Origin: Acidimicrobiaceae bacterium | GTDB taxonomy: Bacteria; Actinomycetota; Acidimicrobiia; Acidimicrobiales; Ilumatobacteraceae | Length of the DNA stretch: 40,105 nt | Assembly (NCBI GenBank): GCA_002698945.1 | Contig: NZZV01000058.1 | Coordinates: forward strand, 1 to 40,105 | Reading direction: 5' to 3' | Shown: positions 1-9,405 of the stretch, in pieces | How the letters are laid out: each line of letters opens with the position of its first letter | How positions within the stretch are numbered: position 1 is the stretch's first letter | Made by a program: the position numbers and the translations under genes | Notes under the pieces: generated by a model | Told to the model about the DNA's origin: nothing | What the model saw: only the letters and a program-made list of their open reading frames with translations | Databases searched by the model: none

Positions 1-477
1 CTCCATTGGGATTGGCTGCCGGCGACCGGGTTCGTCAGCGTCACCGACAGCTTCAGCCAGAGTGTCAAGCACTTGGTGCTCCCGGCAGCGACGATCGGGC
101 TGTCCGCGATGGCGGCAATCACCCGCCAGACCCGCAGCGCGATGATGGAGGTGCTCGACGCCGACTTCATCCGCACCCTGAACGCGATGGGTCTTCGCGG
201 TCGCATCGTGATCTGGCAGCACGCCCTGCGCAATGCCTCCATTCCGGTGGTGACCATCATCGGCTTGGACATCAACCGTGCGATCGGCGGAACCGTCGTC
301 ATCGAGTCGGTCTTCGGTATCTCCGGACTCGGTTCGCTCGTTGTCGACGCCACTCACCAACGCGACTTCCCGATGGTGCAAGGGGTCATCCTCGTCGTCG
401 TGTTCTTCGTCGTCGTGACGAACTTGCTCGTCGACCTGCTGTACGTCTGGCTCGACCCGAGGATCTCCCTGACATGA
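1..477 (+). CDS. Peptide-type ABC transporter permease, DppB family (5' partial)
   Basis: The reading frame is open from the first base of the window, so only the C-terminal 158 residues are present. It is an inner-membrane subunit of a dipeptide/oligopeptide/nickel-type ABC importer. The visible part has the family's loop (LPATGFVSVTDSF), then the coupling region that contacts the ATPase (VRTLNAMGL-like, here FIRTLNAMGLRGRIVIWQHA followed by LRNASIPVV), and two final hydrophobic segments ending in LLYVWLDPRI, which is typical of the DppB C-terminus. Its stop overlaps the next permease start (ATGA), so the two are translationally coupled. The substrate-binding protein and probably the ATPases lie upstream outside the window; none follows downstream. 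The family assignment is strong, but the substrate cannot be told. Confidence 0.93.
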   Translation, partial: LHWDWLPATGFVSVTDSFSQSVKHLVLPAATIGLSAMAAITRQTRSAMMEVLDADFIRTLNAMGLRGRIVIWQHALRNASIPVVTIIGLDINRAIGGTVVIESVFGISGLGSLVVDATHQRDFPMVQGVILVVVFFVVVTNLLVDLLYVWLDPRISLT

Positions 478-1424
478 CGACCACACACGACCACCACGAC
501 GCAGTCACCCCAGCGGGTCCGCTCGACGATGTCGGGTCCACGCCCGTTGATCCCCAGGCCGACGATGCGACGCAGGCATCGCCGTGGCGTCGCCGAATCG
601 CGAAGACTCCTGCTGGGGTCCTGGCGGCGTACTGTGTACTCCTGCTCATCGTGATCGTCGCGGCCGCCGCGCCCTGGCTGGCGCCGTACGGGTTCAACGA
701 CCAGGACTACGAGGCCATCCTGGTCGGAAGCTCGTCGGATCACTGGCTCGGCACCGACAGCTTCGGGCGCGACGTCCTGAGCCGACTGATGTATGGGGCA
801 CGTGTCTCGCTCGGTTCGGCCGCGGTGGCCGTCACGGTCGGGATGTCGCTCGGAGTGCCAGCCGGCCTGCTCGCCGGCTACTTCGGTGGACGAACCGACG
901 GGATCATCATGCGACTCGTCGACACGCTCCTCGCCTTTCCCACGATCGTGCTCGCCATCGGCGTGACCGCCATGCTCGGCGTCGGCATGACGAATGCGAT
1001 GGTCGCCGTCGGCATCGTGCTGTCACCCGCGTTCGCTCGTGTGATGCGAGCCCAGACGCTGGTCGTCAAAAACCGGCTGTACGTCGACTCGGCCCGAACG
1101 TTCAGCGGAGGCAGCTTCTGGATCGTTCGGCGCCACATCCTGCCGAACGCCGTGCAGCCCGTGATCGTGCTCGCCGCACACATGCTCGGTGTGGCCCTGC
1201 TCGTCGAAGCATCACTCAGCTTTCTCGGGTTGGGAACCCCGCCACCGAATCCGAGCTGGGGTGGCATGCTCCGCGAGGCGTCGCGTTTCCTGGATGGTCT
1301 CGCCATCCAGATCGTTGCTCCGGGCCTGGCGATCGCCGTCACCCTGCTGGCGATCAACGTCGTCGGCGACGGACTGCGCGATGCACTCGACCCGCGCGGT
1401 CGGGTCAAGCGCCTGCGCTCGTGA
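474..1424 (+). CDS. Peptide-type ABC transporter permease, DppC family
   Basis: 316 residues. The start is the ATG that overlaps the stop of the upstream permease by four bases. The N-terminus is a long hydrophilic His/Asp-rich tail (about 45 residues, MTTTHDHHDA), followed by the first membrane helix (VLAAYCVLLLIVIVAAAAPWLAPYG) and the DppC hallmark HWLGTDSFGRDVLSRL. The EAA-type coupling loop is ARTFSGGSFWIVRRHILPNA, followed by SFLGLGTPPPNPSWGGML, which is diagnostic for DppC. It pairs with the DppB-like subunit to form the translocation pore. The operon ends here, because the next gene is on the opposite strand. The substrate (peptide, sugar or metal) is not determinable from the permeases alone. 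Confidence 0.95.
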   Translation: MTTTHDHHDAVTPAGPLDDVGSTPVDPQADDATQASPWRRRIAKTPAGVLAAYCVLLLIVIVAAAAPWLAPYGFNDQDYEAILVGSSSDHWLGTDSFGRDVLSRLMYGARVSLGSAAVAVTVGMSLGVPAGLLAGYFGGRTDGIIMRLVDTLLAFPTIVLAIGVTAMLGVGMTNAMVAVGIVLSPAFARVMRAQTLVVKNRLYVDSARTFSGGSFWIVRRHILPNAVQPVIVLAAHMLGVALLVEASLSFLGLGTPPPNPSWGGMLREASRFLDGLAIQIVAPGLAIAVTLLAINVVGDGLRDALDPRGRVKRLRS

Positions 1425-1605
1425 CACTGGACGTTGGGGCGGTGCGATCACGCCGCTCGTCGTCGCCCGACGGCGGCGCGTTCCGAAGGAGCGCCGGGTG
1501 ACAGGCTCCGGTCCCGGGCCGGTGGTGCCCGACGCGCTGCTGCTGGGTGCCGGCGTCATCGAACTCCTGACCGCTCCGGAGAACGGTGAGCGGGATGAGC
1601 GGGCG

Positions 1606-2373
1606 CTACTCGCCCGCGGCGAAGGTGTCGGCGTCGACGAAGGCGGCGAAGACGTCGTTGGCGACGGCCTCGGCAGTCGCCCGATCCATCGACGCCTCCC
1701 ACGCCTCGGCCGAGTCGGGTAAGAACCCGGAGACCGGGTTCACCACGATCGTCATCGACGTCACCCCGTCGTGGAAGATCAGCCGGTACGCGTTCGTAGC
1801 GGCCTTCGTTCCGCCGTCCTGGACGAAGCTGAGGCTGTACAGGTAGAACGCTTCGTAGCCCGGCACCGGCTCGACGTTGCCATAGTCGAAGACGAGGTCG
1901 GGATTGTCGAGGTGGATCGGCGCCAGGTTGCTCCGGAGGTTGGCCTCCTGCTCGGCGCCCACTTCGCCGCCGAGATCCCAACACACGAACGGATCGCACG
2001 CCGCGAGCGTCACGAACGCCTCGACCTCGTCGTTGCTGTACATGACCGATGCGGTTTCACCGAATCCACCCGGCGTCGCCTCGCCCGCCTCCAGACCGGG
2101 GACGGAGACGCCGGCGGCGACTGCAGTCAGCTCGTCGGCCGTCAGGGTCTCCGCCGACGCTGCTGCGTCATCGGCGGTCCCGGCGTCCGCCGATACCGAG
2201 CCGTTCGACTCGCTGTCCGGCGTCGCCGACGGTGCCTCGACCTCGGACGAGTCGGCGCCCGAATCGGCGTCGGCATCGTCGTCCGAGGAGTCGCCCCCGC
2301 ACGCGCCGGCCAGTACAGCGAGGCACGAGAGGGCGATGATGGGCAGTCGTGGTCGATGAAATGGTTCACGCAT
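1606..2373 (-). CDS. Exported lipoprotein of unknown function
   Basis: 255 residues when started at the ATG at 2373, which gives a clean lipoprotein signal: a basic N-terminus, a hydrophobic core and the lipobox LAGAC with Cys at residue 25. A low-complexity Asp/Ser/Ala/Glu-rich linker (about residues 28-75) follows. A globular domain then has two Cys in CDPFVC and the pattern YRLIFHDGVTSMTIVV. The frame extends further upstream, but that would bury the signal peptide. It lies 65 bp downstream of the collagen-like surface protein on the same strand and may be co-transcribed with it. I recognise no named family. The prediction of membrane anchoring is firm; the function is unknown. Confidence 0.82.
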   Translation of the reverse strand: MREPFHRPRLPIIALSCLAVLAGACGGDSSDDDADADSGADSSEVEAPSATPDSESNGSVSADAGTADDAAASAETLTADELTAVAAGVSVPGLEAGEATPGGFGETASVMYSNDEVEAFVTLAACDPFVCWDLGGEVGAEQEANLRSNLAPIHLDNPDLVFDYGNVEPVPGYEAFYLYSLSFVQDGGTKAATNAYRLIFHDGVTSMTIVVNPVSGFLPDSAEAWEASMDRATAEAVANDVFAAFVDADTFAAGE

Positions 2374-2438
2374 GTCGAGCAGCCTGTCGACCGCTGGATG
2401 CGCCGTCATCGGGGTACGACCCCGAAACTCGGCGGGAC

Positions 2439-4217
2439 TCACGAGTCCGATGGTAGATAGTTCGCACAGGTCGCATTGCCGCACACCGCAACGGTCGTGC
2501 CGCTCGTCGAGCTGTACACGAGTGCCGGATTCCCATCGAGGCCGAGTGTCATGTCGAGGTACGAATCGCCCTGCGGGATCGAGTCGAGCACGGCGATGGT
2601 GGCAGACGAACACGTCGGGTCGTCGCACGCCGCGACCTTGACCGGCCCACCGAGATCCGAACTGGCGTTGTAGCCGATGACCGGGAGCCCGTCGTCGCCG
2701 ATCGCGATCGCCGAATGGAGTCCTGTGTCACCGCGAGCATCGATGGTTCGGAGGGTCGCGGTGGTGCAGGCCGTGTCGCCGCAGGCTGCGACTCGGAGGT
2801 CGGCGCTCGTCCTGTTGAAGTAGCTGATGATCGGGTTGCCGTCCTCGCCGATCGCGATCGAGGAAAGGTAGCCGGTGTCGTCTGTTGCATCGACGGTGGT
2901 CGTCGTGGCGACGGTGCACGTCGGGTCGGCGCAGTGCGCGACCTTCAGGCTCGTCTTGCTCCTGTCGTAGTAGGAGATGATCGGATTGCCGTCGTCGCCG
3001 ATGGCGATCGAGGTGGTGAGTCCGACGTCGCCGGTGGTGTCGAGTGTGGTGATCGTCGCCGACGTGCAGCTCTCGGTATTGCAGGCGGCGACCTTGAGAT
3101 CATCGTTCGTGTTGTCGTAGTACGAGATGACCGGGTTGCCGTCGTCGCCGATGGCGATCGAGGTGGTGAGTCCGACGTCGCCGCTGGTGTCGAGCGCAGT
3201 GATCGTCGCGTCGGAGCACAAGATGTCGGTACACGCCGCGACCGTCAGCTCGCCCGTGTAGTAGCTGATGATCGGAAACCCGTTCGGGCGAACTGCGATC
3301 GAGGTGTAGAACGCCCCCTCCGAACCGAGTGTTCGGATCGTCGTGCTCGTGCACGAGGGATCGTTGCAGAAGGCGACGCCGAGGCTGCCGACATCGAGTT
3401 CCAGGAAGCTGACGACCGGATTCCCGAGCGCGTTGATCGCGATCGCGTTCTGACGGAACCCCTCCGGTCCGATCGCCTGGTTGATGCTGTGCCCGGTCTG
3501 GCCCCCGAAGGACGGCCCCGCCGGCCCTCGAGGACCTGCCGGACCTTCGGGACCTGCCGGACCTTCTGGACCTTCTGGACCTTCTGGACCTTCGGGACCT
3601 GCCGGACCTTCGGGACCTGCCGGACCTTCGGGACCTGCCGGTCCCTCGGGGCCGGCTGGGCCAGGGCCGCCGCCCGCGATGATGTAGTAACCGACGATGT
3701 CGATGACGAGATGGGTCGTCGCCGTCCGTGACGTGCCGTGGAACCAGAGGTCGACGTGACCGGCGTGACGACCCTCGGTCGGGACGGCGACGGTGACCGA
3801 GTTCGGCACCACGTCGCCCACACCGAAGTTCAGGCTCGAGGTAGCCGGCTGACCGGTGGCATCGCCAGGCCGGACCGCGACGTGACCGGGCGTCGACGGT
3901 GTCACCGCAGTCACATTGGCGACGACGCCGGTCGCACCATCGGGGACCACGACGGCCGTGTCGAGCTCGCGGTCCGGCCGCACGACGGTGATCGGTCCGA
4001 CCACATCGACCTTGGCCGGTACGTCCGACTCGAGTACGTCGGGCAGCCCCGCTCCGATTCGGGTGTCCAGCACCCGTGTCGGCACGACCGGTACGAACGA
4101 CGAGGCGGGCGGAGACGACGCAGACACGTCGATGACGGTGGCGGCGACGACCAGGGCAGTCGCAACGGCGCCGACCGCGGCCGCGCTGCGCCGGTTGAAC
4201 AGGCGAGGCGTGCGCAT
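2439..4217 (-). CDS. Large secreted protein: surface-type N-domain, collagen-like stretch, seven propeller-like repeats
   Basis: 592 residues. The ATG at 4217 is chosen because it directly precedes a signal sequence ([20 protein letters not shown]). Residues ~40-175 form the domain common in actinobacterial exported proteins that opens with VPTRVLDTR and ends with [10 protein letters not shown]. Residues ~183-234 are 17 consecutive Gly-Pro-X triplets, mostly GPE and GPA, a collagen-like rod. The remainder is seven ~50-residue repeats, each with a core like [16 protein letters not shown], a strand LKVAAC and a second Cys five residues later, followed by a T-rich strand. Seven repeats suggest a seven-bladed propeller with one disulphide per blade; this is inference. 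Repeats 2-4 are nearly identical in DNA, showing recent duplication. It is divergent from the LAL regulator. Likely an extracellular binding or adhesion protein. Confidence 0.85.
   Translation of the reverse strand: MRTPRLFNRRSAAAVGAVATALVVAATVIDVSASSPPASSFVPVVPTRVLDTRIGAGLPDVLESDVPAKVDVVGPITVVRPDRELDTAVVVPDGATGVVANVTAVTPSTPGHVAVRPGDATGQPATSSLNFGVGDVVPNSVTVAVPTEGRHAGHVDLWFHGTSRTATTHLVIDIVGYYIIAGGGPGPAGPEGPAGPEGPAGPEGPAGPEGPEGPEGPEGPAGPEGPAGPRGPAGPSFGGQTGHSINQAIGPEGFRQNAIAINALGNPVVSFLELDVGSLGVAFCNDPSCTSTTIRTLGSEGAFYTSIAVRPNGFPIISYYTGELTVAACTDILCSDATITALDTSGDVGLTTSIAIGDDGNPVISYYDNTNDDLKVAACNTESCTSATITTLDTTGDVGLTTSIAIGDDGNPIISYYDRSKTSLKVAHCADPTCTVATTTTVDATDDTGYLSSIAIGEDGNPIISYFNRTSADLRVAACGDTACTTATLRTIDARGDTGLHSAIAIGDDGLPVIGYNASSDLGGPVKVAACDDPTCSSATIAVLDSIPQGDSYLDMTLGLDGNPALVYSSTSGTTVAVCGNATCANYLPSDS
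2620..3420 (-). repeat. 150-bp coding tandem repeats of the propeller-like domain
   Basis: The repeat period is 150 bp (50 codons). The blocks beginning near 3000 and 3150 on the + strand share a run GATGGCGATCGAGGTGGTGA and continue almost identically for about 45 bases. The outer units are more diverged, so amplification seems to have occurred in the middle of the array. Confidence 0.85.
3511..3669 (-). repeat. Collagen-like coding tandem repeat
   Basis: Short tandem DNA repeats (units such as GGACCTGCCGGACCTTCG on the + strand, period 18 with 9-base sub-units) encode the Gly-Pro-Glu/Gly-Pro-Ala triplets of the surface protein. Such arrays change length easily by slippage. Confidence 0.9.
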
Positions 4218-4407
4218 CGACCCAGCCTGGCGACGTCGTGGCTCCCCGTCATCGGGGTCACCCCCCGAGATTCGTCGCGTCGTGCGTGAAACCGCCCATG
4301 GCCGCAACGTGGCTGGCTACCCTCGTCGTCACGATGGTGTACCAGGGGACCGACACCGCCGAACCGAGCACACACCCACGAAGGCTCTGGCGCGGCGCTC
4401 GAACCGA

Positions 4408-7296
4408 ATGATCTACGGGCGTGAACCCGAACTCGATCGGCTCGACGATCTCATCGCGACGGTCGCGGGTGGTCGCGGTGCGGCGATCGTGATCGAGGGC
4501 CATGCCGGCATCGGTAAGTCGACGCTGCTCGACGTCGCAGTCGATCGAGCCGCCCGGCGTGGGATCACCACGGTGCAGGTCGCCGGCAACACACACACCC
4601 AGGGTGCACCGTGGGCGCTGAGCGGTCGCCTCGTTCAGCGGCTCGACCAAGCGTTGGCCGACCGACTGCCCGAGATGTTGCACGGACCGGCGCGACGAGC
4701 ACTCGACCTGTTGGAGACCGACCCGACGCCGTTCAACGGGACCGCCTACTCGATCGTGCACGGGGTGACGTGCGCCGTCCGTGACCTCGCATCGGCCGAC
4801 CCCCTGCTCATCGTCGTCGACGACGCGCATCTCGCCGACGAGGAGAGCGCTGCGGTCCTGGCCTCCATCGTCGACCGACTCGACGACGCCGCCATCGGAC
4901 TCGTCGTCGCCCGGCGCCCGCCCACGGCGAACACCGCCGACGCATTCGTCGAACTCGACGCGGCGCTCAGCACGAATCGCGTCGAACGGCGTTGGCTCCC
5001 CGAACTCGACGCAGGATCGATCCGGGCGATCGTCGACGAGCGACTCGGTGACGCACCGGTCGAGGTCCGCGAGCGGATCTCCAGCGCAGCAGGAGGCAAC
5101 CCCTTGCTCGCTCGAGAGTCGGCCGACCTGTGTGTCGGCGCGTCACCGGACCACCCTGCCGACGTCGCCCTCGCCGATGAACTCGACCCGCAGTCGACGG
5201 TCATCCGCCGGGCCACGCTCGCTCGGCTCGGTGCGGGCGGCGTTGGCGCCGGACGGGTGGCGGCGGCGATCAGTGTGCTCGGTCGGCAGGCTCGACCGGA
5301 TCGTGTTGCAACCGTGGCGGACGTCGACCCGGACACAGCTGCGTCCGTCATCGGTCAACTCGTCCAGAGCGGTCTGGTGGTCGTCGACGACGGTCGACCG
5401 ACCATCCGTCACGCGTTGATCGAGGACATGGTTCTCGCGGAGGTCGGTGAGGTCGGGCGTGTCGGCTTGCACGCCAAAGCGGCCGAGACACTCCACGCGG
5501 GTGGTGCCCGGGACGAGGCGGTCGTGGAGCACATTCTGGCCGGTCGCGGCGCCTGTCACCCGAGCCCGTGGATGGTCGCGACCCTGCGCCGCGCCGCAGC
5601 GCGGCAACGGATCCTCGGCAGTCCGTCGCGAGCGGTCGAACTGCTCGAAGCCGCGGTGGCGTTGTCCGGCGCTGACGAGGACCGCCGGCCGGTCGCACTC
5701 GACCTCGCCCTCGCATTGGCGGCAGGCGGGGACCGCAGCGCGAGCGACCGCATCGACGCCATCGTCGACGACACGACCGCTGCATCGTCCGCCGCCACAG
5801 GCCACCTCCTGTCGTTCCTGGCAGCGATCGCCGAGGCCCGCTACACGACGGGCCAGTTCGCCGCTGCCGAGCGCACCTGCGATCGAGCACTGGCCCACCT
5901 CGGGCTGGCCGACGTGCCGGTCCGCGTCGCGGTCGGGGCCGCCGAGCAGTCCGGCCCGGAGACGGCCATGCTCGTCGCCCGGTTGCTCGTCGGGCGCGAC
6001 AGTGCTTCGTTGCTCGCCGGTCACGGCCCGCGTCTCGACATCAGCGTCGACCGCCTCGTCGACGAGCGTCGCCGGGCGCCGTCGCTCCACATCCGGCTGC
6101 TGGCAGCGATGCGAGCCGGGCAACGAGCGCTCGGCGTCGACATGGACCCCGGTCGGCTCGACCGGATGATCGAGACGGCGCAACACGCCGGGGACGTGCT
6201 CCCCGACGCTCTCGTGCGCCCCGTGTACGAGCCGATCGGAACCGCCATGGCGATGGCCGGGCGACCCACCGACGCCGACCTGCTCCTCACCCGCCTGATC
6301 GACGACGCCACCGAACGCGGTGAGCTCGCCGCACACGTCAGCCTGCTTCCCGTTCGCGCGTACGCGATGCTCCGGCTCGGGCGCCTGGCCGACGCAGTGG
6401 CCGACGCCGAAGGTGCGCTCGGACTCGCCGCCAATGCGCCGACCGCAAGTCGCTACGGCTCCGCACCGGCGATCTATGTCGCAGCGTGCGCCGAGCTCGA
6501 GCGAGGCCGTCCGGAGGCCGCCCGCCGCCTGGTCGCCGTCGAGGACGCCGCTGCTCGATGGGGCGACTCCCAGGTATACGCGTGGTACCTCAGCGCGGTC
6601 GGCCGAGTCGCGCTCGCCGACGGCGACCAAGTCGACGCCGAACGAGCCTTCGCCGCAGCCGGCACGATCTTCCTCGGAGCGGGGGGCGGAGGAACCGTGC
6701 TGCCGTGGCGGAGCGAACTGGCGATCGCTCGTCGGGCGCTCGGTGACCACGACTCGGCCGTCCAGCTCGTCGCCGACCAGATCGAGGCGGCGGAACGGGT
6801 CGGCGACGCGTGGCTCCTCGCCGAGAGCCGACGGGTCGCAGCCGAGTGGATCGACGACCACCGTGCGGCAGCCGACGAGCTCGCGTCGCTGGCGGCCAAC
6901 CTCGCAGCCGACGCCGGCCCGCTACTCCATGCAACCGTCCTGACCGATCGCGGACGTCGACTCCGGCGCGCCGGCGATCTGCGTGCAGCGAGACATGTGC
7001 TCGCCCGAGCGTTCGACCAGGCGAACGCGATCGGGGCCGCCCGGCTCGCCACCATCGCAGCCGCCGAACTCGAGCGCGCCGGGGCCCGCCGCCGGACCGT
7101 GGCGACGAGCGGGATCGCAGCGCTGACGCCGGCCGAACTCCGCGTCGCCCGACTGGCCGGCACGGGGCGCACCAACCGCGACATCGCCGACGCCCTGTTC
7201 GTCAGCCTGAAGACCGTCGAGTCGCAGCTGTCGGCGGTGTACCGGAAGCTGCAGGTCTCGGGCCGGGACGAAGTCGCCGCCGCACTTCGTTCGTGA
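4408..7296 (+). CDS. LAL-type (MalT-like) ATPase transcriptional regulator with LuxR HTH
   Basis: 962 residues from the ATG at 4408 (MIYGREPELDRL, the usual start of this family). An NTPase domain has Walker A GHAGIGKST at residues 31-39 and Walker B LLIVVDDAHLAD at about 133-144. A long helical, TPR-like middle follows, rich in Ala/Arg/Leu. The C-terminal LuxR-type helix-turn-helix is at about 902-962 (LTPAELRVARLAGTGRTNRD, then IADALFVSLKTVESQLSAVY). The length and order match the large ATP-binding LuxR regulators of actinobacteria, which switch on target genes after binding an inducer. No strong ribosome-binding site precedes the ATG, and longer in-frame starts exist. The divergent collagen-like gene, with only 190 bp between, is the natural candidate target; that is inference. 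Confidence 0.92.
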   Translation: MIYGREPELDRLDDLIATVAGGRGAAIVIEGHAGIGKSTLLDVAVDRAARRGITTVQVAGNTHTQGAPWALSGRLVQRLDQALADRLPEMLHGPARRALDLLETDPTPFNGTAYSIVHGVTCAVRDLASADPLLIVVDDAHLADEESAAVLASIVDRLDDAAIGLVVARRPPTANTADAFVELDAALSTNRVERRWLPELDAGSIRAIVDERLGDAPVEVRERISSAAGGNPLLARESADLCVGASPDHPADVALADELDPQSTVIRRATLARLGAGGVGAGRVAAAISVLGRQARPDRVATVADVDPDTAASVIGQLVQSGLVVVDDGRPTIRHALIEDMVLAEVGEVGRVGLHAKAAETLHAGGARDEAVVEHILAGRGACHPSPWMVATLRRAAARQRILGSPSRAVELLEAAVALSGADEDRRPVALDLALALAAGGDRSASDRIDAIVDDTTAASSAATGHLLSFLAAIAEARYTTGQFAAAERTCDRALAHLGLADVPVRVAVGAAEQSGPETAMLVARLLVGRDSASLLAGHGPRLDISVDRLVDERRRAPSLHIRLLAAMRAGQRALGVDMDPGRLDRMIETAQHAGDVLPDALVRPVYEPIGTAMAMAGRPTDADLLLTRLIDDATERGELAAHVSLLPVRAYAMLRLGRLADAVADAEGALGLAANAPTASRYGSAPAIYVAACAELERGRPEAARRLVAVEDAAARWGDSQVYAWYLSAVGRVALADGDQVDAERAFAAAGTIFLGAGGGGTVLPWRSELAIARRALGDHDSAVQLVADQIEAAERVGDAWLLAESRRVAAEWIDDHRAAADELASLAANLAADAGPLLHATVLTDRGRRLRRAGDLRAARHVLARAFDQANAIGAARLATIAAAELERAGARRRTVATSGIAALTPAELRVARLAGTGRTNRDIADALFVSLKTVESQLSAVYRKLQVSGRDEVAAALRS

Positions 7297-7353
7297 CGAC
7301 GAACTCACCGGACACAATGGCGGCCCCCATCAGCCGGACGCCTTTCGTCGTCA
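7294..7353. terminator. Inverted repeat spanning two convergent stop codons
   Basis: TGACGACGAA (7294-7303) and TTCGTCGTCA (7344-7353) form a perfect 10-bp inverted repeat around a 40-base loop. The first three bases are the stop of the LAL regulator and the last three are the stop of the ATPase gene on the other strand. It may act as a bidirectional terminator, but the long loop makes this uncertain. Confidence 0.45.
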
Positions 7354-8448
7354 GGTGAGGAGGTCGGCGAGGACGATGAGGCCGTCGACGTCGTGGATGT
7401 CGACGTCGAGGAGGGGGAGCTCGAGCAGCGGCACGCCGGCACCCGCTGTGCCGATCGTGGCGAGCTGCTCGCGTTCCGACAGCGCCAACTCGGTCAACTG
7501 GCGGTGCCAGGTGACGTGATCAGCGAGTGGGCCGGGGTCGAGCGACTCGAGCGCGTCGCGCTCGGTGGCGGACAGCACATCGAACGACTCCGGCAACGGA
7601 TGGACGAGGTTGGCGATCACGCCGCCGAACGGGAAGCCACGGTGCTCCAATGCGTCGATCAGGTGGTTCGCCTCGCCGACTGCCTCCGACCGCGGGCTCG
7701 TCACGACGACGAAGCTGGTCGACTCGGCACGCAGCAGCGCCGACACCTCCTCGGCCCGCTTCCGCAGCCCCGGCTCGACGTAGGCGAGCGACTTGAAGAA
7801 CTCGAGCACGTCCTGCACCAGCTTCGGACCCGCCAACCGCTTCACCGCCCAGAGGAACACCGACGACGCGGCGTCGGTGACGCGGGCGAACGTCCGCTGC
7901 CCGGCGGTGAGCGTGCGATACACCGGATGCCCGAGGAACTTCGTGAGCCGGTCCGGTGCTTCCAGCAGGTCGATCGCGTGCCGAGACGGCGGCGTGTCGA
8001 CGATGACGAGATCCCACTCGCCGCTCGTGTACAGCTGGTGCAGCCGTTCGACGGCCATGTACTCCTGCGCCCCGGCCAACGATCCGGACAGCGCCTTGTA
8101 CACCGTGTTGCCCAACACCGCCTCGGCCTGCCGCTCGCTCGGCGACTGCTCGCGCACCAACCGGTCGAACGTCGCCTGCGCGTCGAGCATCACCGCCCAC
8201 AACTCGCCGCCGTCGGGTGTGTCGGCGAGATCGACCCGGTGCGGCAGGTCGGCGCCCTCACCCTCGGCCAGACCGAGCGCGTCGGCCAGCCGCCGCGCCG
8301 GGTCGACCGTCAGCACGACGACCTTGCGTCCCGCCCGCGCCGCGGCGACGCCGAGGGCAGCGGCGGTCGACGTCTTGCCGACACCGCCCGGCCCGGCGGT
8401 CACCAACAGGTCGGTCCGCTCGAGGACGTCGCGCAACGAACCGGTCAC
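7351..8448 (-). CDS. ArsA/Get3-like ATPase, second gene of pair (Rv3680-like)
   Basis: 365 residues, GTG start overlapping the stop of the upstream ATPase gene by four bases (GTGA), so the two are coupled. The P-loop is GPGGVGKT at residues 19-26: the canonical P-loop Lys is present, but the ArsA/MinD signature Lys (GKGG) is replaced by Pro. Other motifs are VVLTVDPARRLADALG, the switch LVIVDTPPSRHAIDLL and FVVVTSP. These match what I recall of Mycobacterium tuberculosis Rv3680, which also has GAGGVGKTT and works with Rv3679 as a Get3-like complex. It is a cytosolic ATPase. A role in arsenite transport is unlikely, because no ArsB or Cys metal site is visible. The assignment to the pair family is strong; the client is unknown. 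Confidence 0.9.
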   Translation of the reverse strand: MTGSLRDVLERTDLLVTAGPGGVGKTSTAAALGVAAARAGRKVVVLTVDPARRLADALGLAEGEGADLPHRVDLADTPDGGELWAVMLDAQATFDRLVREQSPSERQAEAVLGNTVYKALSGSLAGAQEYMAVERLHQLYTSGEWDLVIVDTPPSRHAIDLLEAPDRLTKFLGHPVYRTLTAGQRTFARVTDAASSVFLWAVKRLAGPKLVQDVLEFFKSLAYVEPGLRKRAEEVSALLRAESTSFVVVTSPRSEAVGEANHLIDALEHRGFPFGGVIANLVHPLPESFDVLSATERDALESLDPGPLADHVTWHRQLTELALSEREQLATIGTAGAGVPLLELPLLDVDIHDVDGLIVLADLLT

Positions 8449-9383
8449 TGCGCACCCTCCCCGAGTGCGTCGGCGAGCACCGGCAGGTCGTCAGGGCCGA
8501 GGCGGGCGGTGGTGAGGCGGGGCAGGACGATCAGCGGCTGGCCGACTGCATCCCGCAACCGTTCGATCTGGTGCGCCTGCCGCTCCTGGCGGACGCGACC
8601 GAACGACGAAGCCGATGCCAGCACCCGCTTGGCGTCGGCCGAGAGCTTCAGCTGGTGTGACCGCGATGCCATCGCCGGCGACTTCGCCAGGCCCGGCAGG
8701 TCGGGCCAGCAGCCGTTCACGACGATGGGCAGGTGACCGACGCCCATCCGGTCGACCTCTGCGGTCAGTTCGATCGCCTCGGTGACCGGCGTCTCCTCCG
8801 GCAGCGTGACCGCCATGACGCGGCACCGGTCCGGGTCGTGCAACAACTCGATCACCTCGTCGGCCTGCTGCCGCACCGGCCCGGTCGTGACCAGATCCGA
8901 CACCGCCAGCGCCGACCGCAGGAACGGGGTCGCCCGACCGGCCGGCGGCGCGTCGACCACGATCAGGTCGGCGGCGCCGTCACGTTCGAATTCCTTGATG
9001 CGGGCCAGGATCATGAGGTGCTCGAGTCCGGGTGTCGCGGCGGCGATCATCGGCAGTGACGCCGCGGCCGCGGCGCGTCGGACGACCGCACCGATCCCCT
9101 TGATCTCGAGGTAGTCGGTGAACGCCTGGTGCGCCGGGATCGTGCGACCACGGATGCGACCCGGCCCCTCGACCTTGCCGAGCTCGCGCTCGCGATCGTC
9201 GAGTTCTCGCCCACCGAGCAGCGTGCCCACCCCTGGCCGACCGTCGACCGATACGAACAGGACGTCGGCGCCGTCCCGTGCTGCGCCGAGTGCCATCGCC
9301 GCCGCCACGGTGCTCGACCCGACCCCGCCCTTCCCGGCCACGATCGCCACCCGGGCGCCCACCCATGGTGCGGATGCCGACAT
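8445..9383 (-). CDS. ArsA/Get3-like ATPase, first gene of pair (Rv3679-like), altered P-loop
   Basis: 312 residues from the ATG at 9383 (a start seven codons upstream is possible). The N-terminal P-loop reads GKGGVGSST at residues 17-25: the signature Lys is present, but the canonical P-loop Lys is Ser. The switch motif LIVVDAPPAGRATPFL and the segment ATPGLEHLMILARIKEFE match the Rv3679 side of the mycobacterial pair. It is the first gene of the pair, and its stop overlaps the start of the partner, which has the opposite substitution in its P-loop. The natural reading is a heterodimer with specialised subunits. The promoter region upstream contains palindromic element A and is shared with the divergent coiled-coil gene. 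Confidence 0.9.
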   Translation of the reverse strand: MSASAPWVGARVAIVAGKGGVGSSTVAAAMALGAARDGADVLFVSVDGRPGVGTLLGGRELDDRERELGKVEGPGRIRGRTIPAHQAFTDYLEIKGIGAVVRRAAAAASLPMIAAATPGLEHLMILARIKEFERDGAADLIVVDAPPAGRATPFLRSALAVSDLVTTGPVRQQADEVIELLHDPDRCRVMAVTLPEETPVTEAIELTAEVDRMGVGHLPIVVNGCWPDLPGLAKSPAMASRSHQLKLSADAKRVLASASSFGRVRQERQAHQIERLRDAVGQPLIVLPRLTTARLGPDDLPVLADALGEGAQ

Positions 9384-9405
9384 GCGCCCACGGTACCCAG
9401 TCAAT

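Noticed and set aside
1425-1605. Possible small gene or terminator after the DppC-like permease
   Set aside because: No good start signal, no clear stem and only Arg/Gly-rich shadow frames.
7393-8736. 447-residue + strand frame over the ATPase pair
   Set aside because: Shadow of the ArsA-like genes; Arg/Gly-rich with no motif.
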